The notes beneath the pieces were generated by a model. That model was not told the origin of the DNA. It searched no databases and was given only the letters and a program-made list of their open reading frames with translations. 64,000 nt of DNA from Anaerolineae bacterium (GTDB lineage Bacteria > Chloroflexota > Anaerolineae > Aggregatilineales > Aggregatilineaceae), in contig JAHDLB010000020.1 in assembly GCA_018432315.1 (NCBI GenBank), positions 1 to 64,000 of the forward strand, read 5' to 3'. How positions within the stretch are numbered: position 1 is the first letter of the stretch; every line of letters starts with the position of its first letter. A program made the position numbers and the translations under genes. Below, piece by piece: positions 53,058 to 62,906 of the stretch.

Positions 53058-53798
53058 ATGACTGCAAAACACATGAAGAACGTGTCTTCTTTTGCTAAAG
53101 CGCCGACCTTGGGGGCGGTTGTGCTGTGCCGCCTGGATTCAAAGCGTCTGCCGGGTAAAGTGCTGATTGACATCCACGGGCACCCCTTATTGTGGTATGT
53201 GCTGGAGCGGTGCCGCCACGTCGAAGCCTTGGATCACATCGTAGTGGCGACCACCGCTCGGCCCGTGGATGACTCGATCGTTGAGTATTGCGAACAAGAA
53301 CATGTCGATGTCTTTCGCGGAAATGTCAACGACGTAGCGCAGCGGGTGTTGGGCTGCGCGCGCCAGTACAACATGGACTATTTCGCGCGGATTAACGGGG
53401 ATAGCCCATTCTGCTCGCCTACACTGCTCAATCAGGCCTGGCACATTGCGCGGACCCAACCGGTTGATATCGTGACCAACCTGGTCGAGCGGTCGTTTCC
53501 GTATGGCGTGAGCGTCGAAATCTTTAGGACGGCGGTCTTTGAAGCCGGTTATCACCACCTGGATCAACCACGCTATCAAGAGCATTCCACGCTCTTTTTT
53601 TATGAAAATATAGACAACTACCGTCATTACAATATACGGCGTGCAGGGGATAATTTGAGCGATGTGCGTTTGACCGTGGACACGCCCCAGGACCTGGAAA
53701 CGTTCCGGGCGATTGTCGCAGCGTCGTCGCGGGCGTGGTCAGAAATCGACTACCAAGAGGCTGTTGCCCTGAAAAGAGAGTGTGAAAAATCGCGATGA
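53058..53798 (+). CDS. SpsF-like cytidylyltransferase family protein
   Basis: A 246-residue nucleotidyltransferase-like protein. The N-terminal signature VVLCRLDSKRLPGKVLIDI is the CMP-sugar synthase pattern, and ATTARPVDDSIVEYC and DYFARINGDSPF complete the core fold. SpsF-type proteins activate or modify nonulosonic acids with CTP. Here the next genes are a pyruvyl transferase, a NeuB-like synthase and an SpsG-like protein, matching the spsE-F-G theme. The start may be the ATG at 53058 or at 53073. It overlaps the next gene (ATGA). Confidence 0.82.
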   Translation: MTAKHMKNVSSFAKAPTLGAVVLCRLDSKRLPGKVLIDIHGHPLLWYVLERCRHVEALDHIVVATTARPVDDSIVEYCEQEHVDVFRGNVNDVAQRVLGCARQYNMDYFARINGDSPFCSPTLLNQAWHIARTQPVDIVTNLVERSFPYGVSVEIFRTAVFEAGYHHLDQPRYQEHSTLFFYENIDNYRHYNIRRAGDNLSDVRLTVDTPQDLETFRAIVAASSRAWSEIDYQEAVALKRECEKSR

Positions 53799-54880
53799 TT
53801 AACCTGTTCAACATCCGCCCCAAGGGATTCAATGTTGGCAACGATGTCATTTTTCAGGGAATGCAACAGTTTCTTCATCATGCGTTCAAACGCTATATCA
53901 ACATCGTCACCCTTCCGGCCACGTCGCGCTATGAAAGCCAGGCCCAGGCCGGTTTCACCGCCCGCACGATCTACGAGATGAACCAGTATGGGCACGGTGT
54001 AATCCTTGGGGGCGGCAATATCTATGAAAACGGCGAGCTGGAAATCAACCTCAATGCGCTGGAGAAATTGCAGATTCCGATGATGGTGTTCAGTGTCTCG
54101 CGTGGGCGCGTCTATAACCGGTTGCACGAATTGGTGCCGCGCACCGATACGACGCCGGATAATGTGCTGAAGGCCGTCAATGGCAAGACCCGCCATGTCT
54201 ATGTGCGCGACCAGGCCACCACCGACTATCTCCATCAGCTCGGATTGGCGCACGTGAAAACCATCGGCTGCCCCACCATCTTCATCAACGATATTGCCCA
54301 CCGGCTGCCCAAAGTCTATAAGCCAGACCAGGCCACGGTGCTGCTGTCGGTGCGCAACCCCTCGCTGATGAGCATTCCGCTGCACAAGCAGGCCCAGGTG
54401 CGGAAAGATATCTATGACATCATCGCGTTTTTGCACGATAACGGGCGCAACGATATTCACATGCTGTGCCACGACCACCGGGACATTGCGTTCGCTGCCA
54501 CCTTCCCGGATATCGATTTTATCTACACCGGCGACGTATATACCTACCTCGCCTTATTGAGCCACGCCAAGCTGAACATCACCTACCGCCTGCATTCGTT
54601 TTTGCCGTGTCTCTCGTTTAGCGTGCCGACGATCGCGATTAGCTACGATGAGCGAGCGATTAGCCTGATCGATACCGTGGGCTACGACTCGTGGAATATC
54701 AACATGGTCGAAAACGACAATGTGATGGACCTGGTTGAGGATCGCTACCAGCGGCTGGACGAGTTAAAAACCATGAAGGAGCAGAACGCGCCCCTGTGGC
54801 AGACCCTACGAGAGAATATGACGCAAGCCTTTGATGAATTTGCTCAGGATGTACTCGACTATGCGATGAGAATTAAATAG
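53795..54880 (+). CDS. Polysaccharide pyruvyl transferase family protein
   Basis: A 361-residue protein of the CsaB/WcaK-like family (INLFNIRPKGFNVGNDVIFQGM at the start, then GHGVILGGGNIYENG, a VFSVSRG motif, and VYVRDQATTDYLHQLG). The family adds pyruvate ketals to sugar chains or cell-wall polymers, often using PEP. The start overlaps the SpsF-like gene, so the two are translationally linked. The role in this surface glycan is inferred. Confidence 0.8.
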   Translation: MINLFNIRPKGFNVGNDVIFQGMQQFLHHAFKRYINIVTLPATSRYESQAQAGFTARTIYEMNQYGHGVILGGGNIYENGELEINLNALEKLQIPMMVFSVSRGRVYNRLHELVPRTDTTPDNVLKAVNGKTRHVYVRDQATTDYLHQLGLAHVKTIGCPTIFINDIAHRLPKVYKPDQATVLLSVRNPSLMSIPLHKQAQVRKDIYDIIAFLHDNGRNDIHMLCHDHRDIAFAATFPDIDFIYTGDVYTYLALLSHAKLNITYRLHSFLPCLSFSVPTIAISYDERAISLIDTVGYDSWNINMVENDNVMDLVEDRYQRLDELKTMKEQNAPLWQTLRENMTQAFDEFAQDVLDYAMRIK

Positions 54881-54893
54881 GTAGTCAAACCTA

Positions 54894-55889
54894 ATGAACA
54901 ACATACACATTATTGCCGAAGCAGGCACCAACCACGCGGGCGCTCTGAACACCGCCCAGCGCCTGATCGACATCGCGGTTGAAGGCGGTGCCGATTCCGT
55001 CAAGTTCCAGATCATCTACCCGGAAGGTCTCTATCTGCCCCGCACGTTCGAGACGGGCGAGTATGTTGATAACCCGGTGTTCCAGCAACGCCAGGCGATG
55101 ATGCTGCCGGACGAGGACTACGATCGGCTGGCGGCCTACTGCGCCGACAAGGGCATCGCCTTTTCCGCGTCGATCTTTGACCAACGCGGCATCGACCTGC
55201 TTGATCGGTTGCAGGTGCCGTTCATCAAGATCGCGTCCTGTGATCTGAACAATGCACGGCTGCTGCAACGGGCCGCCGCCACCGGGCGCAAACTCATCGT
55301 CTCGACCGGTATGGCGTCGTTGGGTGAAGTCGAAGAAGCGGTCGAAAGCATCGTCCAAACCGGGCATACGGACCTGGTGTTGATGCACTGTGTCTCGGTC
55401 TACCCGGTCGAGACAGCGGACACCAACCTGGACTTCATCGACACGCTCAAACAGGCGTTTGGATTTCCGGTCGGTTTTTCCGACCACACCGAAAACAACG
55501 TCGCGTCGATTCTGGCTGTTTCGAAGGGCGTTACCTGGCTCGAAAAGCACATCACCTACGACCGGCAGGCGGTAGGGTTCGACCATCGTTACGCGATGGA
55601 GCCGGAGGTTTTCGCCAGTTATGTCTCGGAAGTGCGCAAAGCCGAGCAGGCATTGCAGCGGGCGCCGGTGAAGATCGGCGCGAACGAAGCCAACACCAAA
55701 GTGCGCGCCCGGCGCGGTCTGTATGCGGCGCGTGACATTCCGGCGGATCATGTGCTGACGGAGTCAGACATACTCGTTGTGCGCCCGGAAGGGCCGCTGC
55801 GCCCCAATGATCAGCCTCTCATTTTGACGCGGCGTGCCAAACGCGTGATCCGCCAGTATGAAGCCCTGGCCCTAGAAGACTTCGCCTGA
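54894..55889 (+). CDS. N-acetylneuraminate/legionaminate/pseudaminate synthase family
   Basis: A 331-residue NeuB-type enzyme that condenses a six-carbon amino sugar with PEP to give a nine-carbon nonulosonic acid. The NeuB TIM-barrel is clear (IIAEAGTNHAGALNTAQRLID, VKFQIIYPEGLYLP, STGMASLGEVEEAV, HCVSVYP) and an antifreeze/SAF domain ends the protein (about 270-331, RRGLYAARDIPADHVL). NeuB, LegI, PseI and SpsE cannot be separated by eye. Two bases separate it from the next gene. Confidence 0.92.
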   Translation: MNNIHIIAEAGTNHAGALNTAQRLIDIAVEGGADSVKFQIIYPEGLYLPRTFETGEYVDNPVFQQRQAMMLPDEDYDRLAAYCADKGIAFSASIFDQRGIDLLDRLQVPFIKIASCDLNNARLLQRAAATGRKLIVSTGMASLGEVEEAVESIVQTGHTDLVLMHCVSVYPVETADTNLDFIDTLKQAFGFPVGFSDHTENNVASILAVSKGVTWLEKHITYDRQAVGFDHRYAMEPEVFASYVSEVRKAEQALQRAPVKIGANEANTKVRARRGLYAARDIPADHVLTESDILVVRPEGPLRPNDQPLILTRRAKRVIRQYEALALEDFA

Positions 55890-55891
55890 TC

Positions 55892-56920
55892 ATGACCGAA
55901 TGGCTTCCCACCGTCCTGTTTATCGCCAAGGGCTCGGTCGCAGAGGGGATGGGGCATGTCATCCGCACACGCACCGTCGCGCGGGCGATGCAGCAGCGAA
56001 CAGCCACCCACTTGGCGATCATTGGCGATGCATATGCGGCGAATCTGCTGGTCAACCGGGGGATTCCCTTTACGCAGATGGCCGACTGCGCCGAGGTGCT
56101 GTCGCTGTACCGGTCGTTGCAGCCGGATGTCGTGGTCTTTGACATGCTGGTATTTGAGCCAGCCGCATTCCGCGAGATCAATTCAGGCTGCTTCACCGCG
56201 TCGCTGTCGCCGGTATTCAACTGCCTGCCCGATACGGACGTGGTGTTTCACCGGACCAGCGTGTTGGGCGACGATTGGACGGCGGGCGAGGGGCGGGGCC
56301 CGGCGATTCGGGCCGGGCTGTCGTACGCCGTGATCAACGATCACTGCAAACGCATCCCGACCGAGATTTTCCAGCACCATCTCAACCAGGACATGTTGAC
56401 GGTGGCGATCTCGATGGGTGGGTCCGACGTCGCCAACAAAAGTCTTCGCATTCTAGAGACTATCAAAGCCATCGACGAGCAGTTGTTGATCTGGGTCATG
56501 TTGGGGGAGGGGTATCTCCATTCATACCAGGCCCTGGTCGAGAGTGTGCGCGGCAGCAAACACGAGATCATCCTGGCGAAAACCACTACTTCGATGTGGC
56601 GAGTCTTGAGCACCTGCTCGCTGGCGATCCTGGCGGGGGGCACGACGACCTACGAAGCCGCGTATGCCGGGCTGCCCTCGATCAATATCCTGGAATCGGC
56701 AAGTCGCCGGTTTTTGATCCAGGAGTTGGTTGAAAAAGGGTTGAGTCTGTGCGCAGGGCACACCCTTGATGAAGCGCTGGAAAATCTCAACCCGCTGGTC
56801 AGGAACCTGTACCGCCATCGTGACAGGCTGCTGGCCATGCACCGGGCTTCGCGCGATCAGATTGACGATCAGGGCGTACAGCGCATTGTCGAGCGCTTGA
56901 TAGAAATGTGGCGCGAGTAG
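55892..56920 (+). CDS. SpsG/PseG-like GT-B family protein
   Basis: A 342-residue protein. The N-terminal FIAKGSVAEGMGHVIRTRTVARAM motif with the GxGHxxRxxxLA pattern, and the C-terminal ILAGGTTTYEAAYAGLPSINI motif, are those of the MurG-like PseG/SpsG group. PseG removes UDP from a UDP-sugar in pseudaminic acid synthesis; SpsG is less certain. The place after a NeuB-like gene favours the nonulosonic acid pathway. Confidence 0.82.
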   Translation: MTEWLPTVLFIAKGSVAEGMGHVIRTRTVARAMQQRTATHLAIIGDAYAANLLVNRGIPFTQMADCAEVLSLYRSLQPDVVVFDMLVFEPAAFREINSGCFTASLSPVFNCLPDTDVVFHRTSVLGDDWTAGEGRGPAIRAGLSYAVINDHCKRIPTEIFQHHLNQDMLTVAISMGGSDVANKSLRILETIKAIDEQLLIWVMLGEGYLHSYQALVESVRGSKHEIILAKTTTSMWRVLSTCSLAILAGGTTTYEAAYAGLPSINILESASRRFLIQELVEKGLSLCAGHTLDEALENLNPLVRNLYRHRDRLLAMHRASRDQIDDQGVQRIVERLIEMWRE

Positions 56921-57063
56921 CCCTGATTCTCCTGTATGCCGGTCGTGGTTCACCCGTTTTACGGGAGAAGGTGTTCGCGCCGGTTGGCAGTATTTGGATG
57001 TCTTTCGCGTACGGTAGCCCGACCGTCTGGTTGGCTGGTGTGCGAACGTTAATTGGACAGAGT

Positions 57064-58380
57064 ATGACCATCCGCACATCTCACTTGTTGAGAGCAGCCT
57101 ATACCCCCCTGAGAAACGCCTTTCACGATCGCGATTCGTCGGATCAACTCGCCTATATCGTGTTTAGTGGTATCAAGACGATGGTGCAGTTGGTCACGGG
57201 CTTGTGGGTTGCCAGGTTGGTTGCGCCGGAGGATATTGGTGTCTGGCAGGGGGTGGTGATCCTCCAAGCCTACATGGCATTTCTTTCGCTGGGGGTGCCG
57301 GCGAGCATCAAACGCGCCTACGCGATTCATAAAGGCGCAGGACGGGATGATCTGGCAATTAATACGGCGGGGGTTGGCCTGCTTTGGACGTTGATCTCAT
57401 CGGCGATCAGCGCGGTGATCGTCCTGGGCGTGATGGTATATCTTTGGGCGCAAGGCTACGCCTCAAAGACGATGCTGGCGGTTATGCTGTTCAGCATCCC
57501 AGCGTTTTTCGTCCCGCTGATGGATTATTATGAGTCGCTTTATCACGGCGAAAACCGGTTCAGGGCGCTGGCCAAGGTCAATTTCCTGAGCAGCCTTTTC
57601 CTGATCATCAGCGTGGGGTTTGTCTACGCGGGCGGTTGGGTCGGCCTGTTCGCGCGCTATGCCTCTATTCCCCTGGTCGCGGTGCTCCTGCGCCGCTATT
57701 GGCTCGCGATCTCGATCAAACTACGCTGGGACAGGCAGGTGTTGCTGGAACTGGTGCGGTTTGGGCTAAAGGTGCTGGTGGCAAACTACATTTCGGGGCT
57801 ACTGCTGGTGGCGGACCGTACCCTGATTGCGACCAACCTGGGGAGCGAAGCGCTCGGTCTCTATTCACTGGCGCTGACTGCGCAGACGGCGATGATCATT
57901 TTGCCAAGCTCCTTCACTCAGGTCATCTATACGCGCATGAATTATCGCTATGGTCAATCTGGCAAGCTCAGTTCGTTAAAGCGGCTGGCTTTTCTGCCGG
58001 TGATTGTCAATGCGGTCGCGCTGATTATCCCGGCGATCGTCCTGATGATTTTGGTGCGCCCGACGGTGAGGCTCATCCTGCCGAATTATGTCGGAGGCAT
58101 TCCGGCGGCCCGGTGGATGGTGCTGTCCGGCTATTTTATGATGCTCCGGTCGAGTGGCACCATCTTTTCAACCCGCGACCGGATGCTGCCTTACAGCCTG
58201 TTGTTGCTGGCTGCGCTGGGATGTATGTACGCTCTGGGGTGGATCGCCGTTCGCCAGTTTGGGACGATAGAAAGCGTGGCGATCGTCAAAACCATTACGA
58301 TGGCGCTGCTTGCGCTTGGCATCAATGTCCAGGTCTATTTTTATATCGCCAAATCCGAGGGCACGGAGTCCCATGTCTGA
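57064..58380 (+). CDS. Polysaccharide flippase (Wzx/MATE-like)
   Basis: A 438-residue membrane protein with about 12 hydrophobic helices, the size of Wzx-type flippases. The start ATSHLL-like MTIRTSHLLRAAYTPL is taken at 57064; upstream frame extension has no ribosome-binding support. The gene lies in the middle of the surface glycan cluster and would move lipid-linked repeat units across the membrane. It overlaps the next gene by eight bases. Confidence 0.82.
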   Translation: MTIRTSHLLRAAYTPLRNAFHDRDSSDQLAYIVFSGIKTMVQLVTGLWVARLVAPEDIGVWQGVVILQAYMAFLSLGVPASIKRAYAIHKGAGRDDLAINTAGVGLLWTLISSAISAVIVLGVMVYLWAQGYASKTMLAVMLFSIPAFFVPLMDYYESLYHGENRFRALAKVNFLSSLFLIISVGFVYAGGWVGLFARYASIPLVAVLLRRYWLAISIKLRWDRQVLLELVRFGLKVLVANYISGLLLVADRTLIATNLGSEALGLYSLALTAQTAMIILPSSFTQVIYTRMNYRYGQSGKLSSLKRLAFLPVIVNAVALIIPAIVLMILVRPTVRLILPNYVGGIPAARWMVLSGYFMMLRSSGTIFSTRDRMLPYSLLLLAALGCMYALGWIAVRQFGTIESVAIVKTITMALLALGINVQVYFYIAKSEGTESHV

Positions 58381-60262
58381 ATGGATCATCTGCCCGACCG
58401 TCGATGCTGAAGCGATGGCGGCCCGGCAATCAGCGCAAACGGGCAGGCCAGTTGTATATAGTTATGTGCCTGCCAACAAGCCGAATGTCGAACGCGCTGT
58501 TTTTCTGACCGAGATGGCCAGGACGCAGCGATCCCTCCAGGATTGTTTTTTTGCGGCGCGCGAACTCTGGGACCGGTTTTGTGGGCTCGACATTGACGGC
58601 GCGTCGGTACGCGCCTGGCTGCAAATGAGTAACACCGATTTTTTGTCGCTCATCGAATGCCAGGCGATTACCAGCCTGGCGCATTACGTGATGCATATCG
58701 ACCTGGTGGATCAATTTGTCGCCAGGCATGATGTGATATCGTTGGTCATGGCGGCGCGCACCCCGTCCGAGACGGTTTTTGCGTGGCAAGCGGCAGCGGC
58801 CAAGCATGGTATCCCGTTTGAGTTTCTTCCATCAAACTGGAGAAAACGCCGGGTGGTCCTCCTTGATGTTGGCAGCCCGCTGGCCATGCTTCACAATCAT
58901 CGGCTGCGCGCCAGACTCCTGCACTACCTCTCCCGGCCAGCTAGCGTGTTGGCTCACACGCGCTGGAGCGCGTCCAGGGTGGCGGCCCACGATCCCAAAA
59001 CAGTCTGGATCGAAGTGCCTAATGACAAAATGGCCCGCAACCAACTGCCGGTGGCTAAAGCATTGGCTGAGATGGGCGTACCGGTTGGGTTTCTGCTGAC
59101 AGGCGATTTTCATGCATCCGGTTCCTGGATCAACGAGCACTCATGTGTGCGTGTCGACGAGGTGGTTGGCCCGGTTGGCCTGTCAGGCTATCTACGTTCG
59201 CTTTTCCGGTTGGTGGGAACTGGTTGGGCGATGAGCCGCCGGTTGAATGGGCGGGCTTTTGTAGGGGCGCTGCAAACCCGGATGGCCGAGCATGCCGCCA
59301 TGTTTCAATTAGTGCTTGACCAGATGTGGGCACAATTTGGACTGGGGAGCGTCGCGTACGAAAGCAGCATCGAGACGAGCTTCAAGCAAATGGGATTGAA
59401 GAACCTGGTGATGTCGGATGAGCGGCTGCCCCGTGATCGCCGGATCATCGCCGCTGTGCACCGTTCGGGTGGCAAAGTGGCATCACTGCAATTCGGCCAG
59501 TTGTACCGCACTGGGCTGTTTGGTCCCACGCCAGTGGACAAGTTTTTGGCGTGTGGATCTCATATTGCTGGTCAATTTTCCGATCCGGCGCGTCCTGGGA
59601 TCGTCGAGTGTGTCGGCTTTGTGGAAACCGACGAACTGTTCCACCTGCTTCAGCAGCGAGATACCATACGGGACCGGATCGTTGCCCGTTTTGGCCTGGA
59701 TGGTGGCCGTCCGGTTGTGCTGATGGCGTTGTCGCCGCTGAAAAGCACCGCTGCGCCTGAAAAGCTGGAAGATATCTTGCGGATTGTGGCGCGGGTGGTA
59801 GTCGAGGCTTCGGCATCACTCCTGGTCAAGTTACATCCCGCCGAATGGCAGGGCGAGGTTTATGTGCGGGTGTTGGCCGAATTTCCTGATCTCGCATATG
59901 CCGTTGTCCGGTCGGAAATATCGCCAAACGAAGTGGTGCTGTGTGGTGATATCCACGTGACGAACGGGTCCACGGTCGGGGTCGGCATGTTATTGTCTGG
60001 CAGACCGTTCATCGATATACCCTTGACCGAATCCTATGCGGAAGACAGCTATGTTGGGTGGGGCGTGGCGCTTCGGGCCGACCGCCCCGACATGTTTGAA
60101 CAAGCCCTGACCCGGTCGATCAACTACCCGGCCTCGGTCACAACGGAAACGGCCAGCGCGCGTGAGAAATTCATCGCCGAGCGGCTGACGGCGTTTGATG
60201 GGCAGCGCGCATCGACCGCTGCCGCGAAAATCCAGCAGTTTTTCGAGAACCCCGGGCATTAG
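58373..60262 (+). CDS. Probable glycan transferase with HP motif
   Basis: A 629-residue protein of uncertain function. The C-terminal half has the GT-B-like features of capsule polymerising transferases: LVKLHPAEW (HP motif, about residue 485) and VTNGSTVGVGMLLSGRPFIDI (a Ser/Thr-rich nucleotide contact loop). These motifs are shared by CDP-glycerol transferases and bacterial sialyl- or polysialyltransferases. With a nonulosonic acid cluster upstream, a sialic-like transferase is a reasonable guess. The N-terminal 250 residues match nothing recognised. Start ATG at 58373 overlaps the flippase stop. Confidence 0.55.
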   Translation: MSEWIICPTVDAEAMAARQSAQTGRPVVYSYVPANKPNVERAVFLTEMARTQRSLQDCFFAARELWDRFCGLDIDGASVRAWLQMSNTDFLSLIECQAITSLAHYVMHIDLVDQFVARHDVISLVMAARTPSETVFAWQAAAAKHGIPFEFLPSNWRKRRVVLLDVGSPLAMLHNHRLRARLLHYLSRPASVLAHTRWSASRVAAHDPKTVWIEVPNDKMARNQLPVAKALAEMGVPVGFLLTGDFHASGSWINEHSCVRVDEVVGPVGLSGYLRSLFRLVGTGWAMSRRLNGRAFVGALQTRMAEHAAMFQLVLDQMWAQFGLGSVAYESSIETSFKQMGLKNLVMSDERLPRDRRIIAAVHRSGGKVASLQFGQLYRTGLFGPTPVDKFLACGSHIAGQFSDPARPGIVECVGFVETDELFHLLQQRDTIRDRIVARFGLDGGRPVVLMALSPLKSTAAPEKLEDILRIVARVVVEASASLLVKLHPAEWQGEVYVRVLAEFPDLAYAVVRSEISPNEVVLCGDIHVTNGSTVGVGMLLSGRPFIDIPLTESYAEDSYVGWGVALRADRPDMFEQALTRSINYPASVTTETASAREKFIAERLTAFDGQRASTAAAKIQQFFENPGH

Positions 60263-60266
60263 CGTG

Positions 60267-61469
60267 ATGAGAGTCCTGTTTCTTGCTCGCCAGTTTCCAT
60301 GGCCGCCAAATGATGGGGAAAAGGTCATTGTCTACAATGTGATTCGCCATTTGGCCGCGCGCCACCAGATCACGCTGCTCACGTTCGAAAGCCAGGCAGT
60401 CACGGCTGAAGCTATGCAGCGGGTCGAGGATCTCGGCATTGACGTTAGGCTGGGGGGCGCGCCCATGTCCAGGCTATCCACGCGCGACAAGATCGCCAAT
60501 CTGCTCTCGCCGTCACCAGTCGAAATCTTACGCTGGCGGATACCTTCCATGCGGCAGATGATCCGAGAGGCCAGGAGCCAGCAGAAATTTGACGTCGCGC
60601 ACGTGGATACGGCTATGTTGGCGGTCTATCATGTCGACCTGGCAGGGCTGCCGGCGGTGTTGTCACCGCACGACTCATGGGGCATGTTGATGGAACGCAT
60701 CTACCAGGCACACCCCACCTCGAATCCGCTGCGGCGACTGGTGAGATGGCTTGAACTGCGAAAAATCCGGAACTTTGAGGCGTTGGTGTACCGCCGGTTT
60801 GGGAAAGTTTGCGTGGTGGCCGGGCCGGACGCCCTGGCCCTCAAAAAGCGGCTGCCTTCAGAGCGCGTGGCCGTGATACCGAACGGAGTGGATACCGACT
60901 TCTTCACTGCCTCAGACGAGCACGGAGCAGTTGAGCCGTCGGTTGTTTTTTCGGGTGTGATGTCCTACTTCCCAAATGAAGACGCGGTGCTGTTTTTCTA
61001 TCACCAGATCTGGCCCCGAATCGTAGAAGTCATTCCGGAAACCATGTTCTTTATCGTGGGACGCGATCCAAGGGCCAGCGTGCGAGCATTAGCCGATCGT
61101 GATGAGCGGATCGTGGTGACCGACAGCGTCGAGGATATTCGCCCATATATTGGTCGGGCGACGGTGTACGTGTCGCCGCTTCGGGTGGGGGCGGGCATCA
61201 AGAACAAAGTGCTTGAAGCCATGGCGATGGGGAAGGCAATTGTGGCTACACCTTTGTCGTGTGACGGCATCGAGCTGCAATCCGAGACGCATGTGCTTGT
61301 GCGCGAAATCCCAGATGATTTTGCCAGTGCAGTAATAGATTTGATAAAGAACAAAGCGTTGAGAAGTCGCTTGGGAGCTAACTCTCGGAAGTTGGTTGCT
61401 TCTAAGTACAGTTGGGGCAGCATAGCTACACAGTACGAAGATCTATATTATGAGGTACGCAGGTTGTGA
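60267..61469 (+). CDS. Glycosyltransferase, GT4-like (Stp1/WreE family look)
   Basis: A 400-residue GT-B enzyme. It starts MRVLFLARQFPWPPNDGEK, a pattern of the sugar transferase Stp1 group. The C-terminal half has the GT4 nucleotide-sugar pocket: IPNGVDTDFF, VYVSPLRVGAGIKNKVLEAMAMGKAIVATPL (the EAMAxGKAIVA E-x7-E motif). The donor sugar cannot be told. Base use is still near that of the preceding genes. It overlaps the following gene by four bases. Confidence 0.87.
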   Translation: MRVLFLARQFPWPPNDGEKVIVYNVIRHLAARHQITLLTFESQAVTAEAMQRVEDLGIDVRLGGAPMSRLSTRDKIANLLSPSPVEILRWRIPSMRQMIREARSQQKFDVAHVDTAMLAVYHVDLAGLPAVLSPHDSWGMLMERIYQAHPTSNPLRRLVRWLELRKIRNFEALVYRRFGKVCVVAGPDALALKKRLPSERVAVIPNGVDTDFFTASDEHGAVEPSVVFSGVMSYFPNEDAVLFFYHQIWPRIVEVIPETMFFIVGRDPRASVRALADRDERIVVTDSVEDIRPYIGRATVYVSPLRVGAGIKNKVLEAMAMGKAIVATPLSCDGIELQSETHVLVREIPDDFASAVIDLIKNKALRSRLGANSRKLVASKYSWGSIATQYEDLYYEVRRL

Positions 61470-62905
61470 ATGCCCTCGGTTCCTGGAAGAATCTGCCGTT
61501 TTTGCACCGTGAGTGGTTGGTATTTGGATTTGTACTCAGTGGATCTGTCTTTTCAGGTTTCACGATAGTACAGCATCCACAGATATCTCTCTTCATGTTG
61601 CTAGTGCTCTTTGGCATGGTTTTTCTGGCAGTATCTGTTAGGCGGAATGACGCTTTTATTCCCCTAGTGTTGCTAATATTTATAATACCATTCGATCGTC
61701 TAGTTGTTTTGTCTGGTTTTGGCAGTGCTAGCAATACAGGTAACACAATTATGCCTCTTTTGGGCATGGGAGTTTTCGGGATCTGGATCCTCATAACAAC
61801 TATCACTCATAAGAGAATCAAACGATTCAACGAACGATTTTTATTGATAGTATTTGCTGTGATTGTATTCCTTACTACACTCGTGAATGCTACAAGTTTA
61901 AGCGATCTTATTTCCGCTCGTACGTATGCACAACTCTTTATTTTTACGTTTCTTATAGTTCAGATAGTCGATACGCCGGCCAAGTATAAAGCATTGGTTT
62001 GGGCGATTATTATTTCAAATACAATGCTCGCCCTTTATACGTCAGTTTCTGGAAACATATTTGTTTCGCGAGTCTCAGGTACAATGGAAGTTGAAGCCTA
62101 TCGCGCAATTGGAGCTCGCGGCGACCCAAATTTCACCGCTCAACAACTCCTGACAGCATTGCCGTTCATGACGTTTTTCCTTCTTAACGCCAAGATGTTT
62201 GAAACGCGTTTACTCCTAACCATCTCGACCTTTTTTTTACTGACATCCGTGATGCTAACCCAATCTCTAGGCGGCTTTATAGGATTGTTTTTCGCCCTTA
62301 CCTTAATCATGATGTTTCACATGCACGGCGATTCCCAGAGATTCAACCATATCGTTATATTAATGTTTTCCACCTTTGCTGCGATCTACTTCATCCCAAA
62401 TTACGTATCAGATAAGGCTGCTGAACAGCTTCAATTGCTCTCAGAGCACGAACAAGACAGACTCGAATTTGGCAGCGGGCGTACTGCGTCTTGGTTAGCA
62501 TCGTTGAGGGCAATGTCTTCGTCGCCTTTGTTTGGTACAGGCCCCAAGAAAGAATTACAAGTTATCGCTCAGTACGATCCTCTTGGGCGCCACATAGATT
62601 CAAAGGCTCCACACAATGCGTTTTTATCCGTTGGAACTCAAGTGGGTGTGGGGGGCTTGATAGCATTTGGCGTTCTTGTATTTGGCAGTTTATATAAACT
62701 TTATCGCGCTATTCGGTCATCTCACGGTTGCCTATCATGGCAATCCTTGGGCGTTTCCACTTGGGTCAGTCTTAGCGCCTTTTTGCTTCAGTCAATAGCT
62801 CTGGACTCACAATACAGCAAATCACTATGGCTCTTGATCGGTATGGCTATTGCATACCGGCTAATCAGTGAAAACAAAAACACAGAAATTAACGAGAAAG
62901 GCTGA
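61466..62905 (+). CDS. O-antigen polymerase/ligase-like membrane protein
   Basis: A 479-residue protein with about ten to twelve hydrophobic helices and a periplasmic loop near residues 310-390 ending in HNAFLSVGTQVG, as in the O-antigen ligase or Wzy families (HNxxL motif). It may polymerise repeat units or attach the chain to its acceptor. The GTG start overlaps the glycosyltransferase stop. The gene is clearly richer in A and T than upstream genes, which suggests a separate origin. Confidence 0.8.
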   Translation: MNALGSWKNLPFLHREWLVFGFVLSGSVFSGFTIVQHPQISLFMLLVLFGMVFLAVSVRRNDAFIPLVLLIFIIPFDRLVVLSGFGSASNTGNTIMPLLGMGVFGIWILITTITHKRIKRFNERFLLIVFAVIVFLTTLVNATSLSDLISARTYAQLFIFTFLIVQIVDTPAKYKALVWAIIISNTMLALYTSVSGNIFVSRVSGTMEVEAYRAIGARGDPNFTAQQLLTALPFMTFFLLNAKMFETRLLLTISTFFLLTSVMLTQSLGGFIGLFFALTLIMMFHMHGDSQRFNHIVILMFSTFAAIYFIPNYVSDKAAEQLQLLSEHEQDRLEFGSGRTASWLASLRAMSSSPLFGTGPKKELQVIAQYDPLGRHIDSKAPHNAFLSVGTQVGVGGLIAFGVLVFGSLYKLYRAIRSSHGCLSWQSLGVSTWVSLSAFLLQSIALDSQYSKSLWLLIGMAIAYRLISENKNTEINEKG

Positions 62906-62906
62906 G

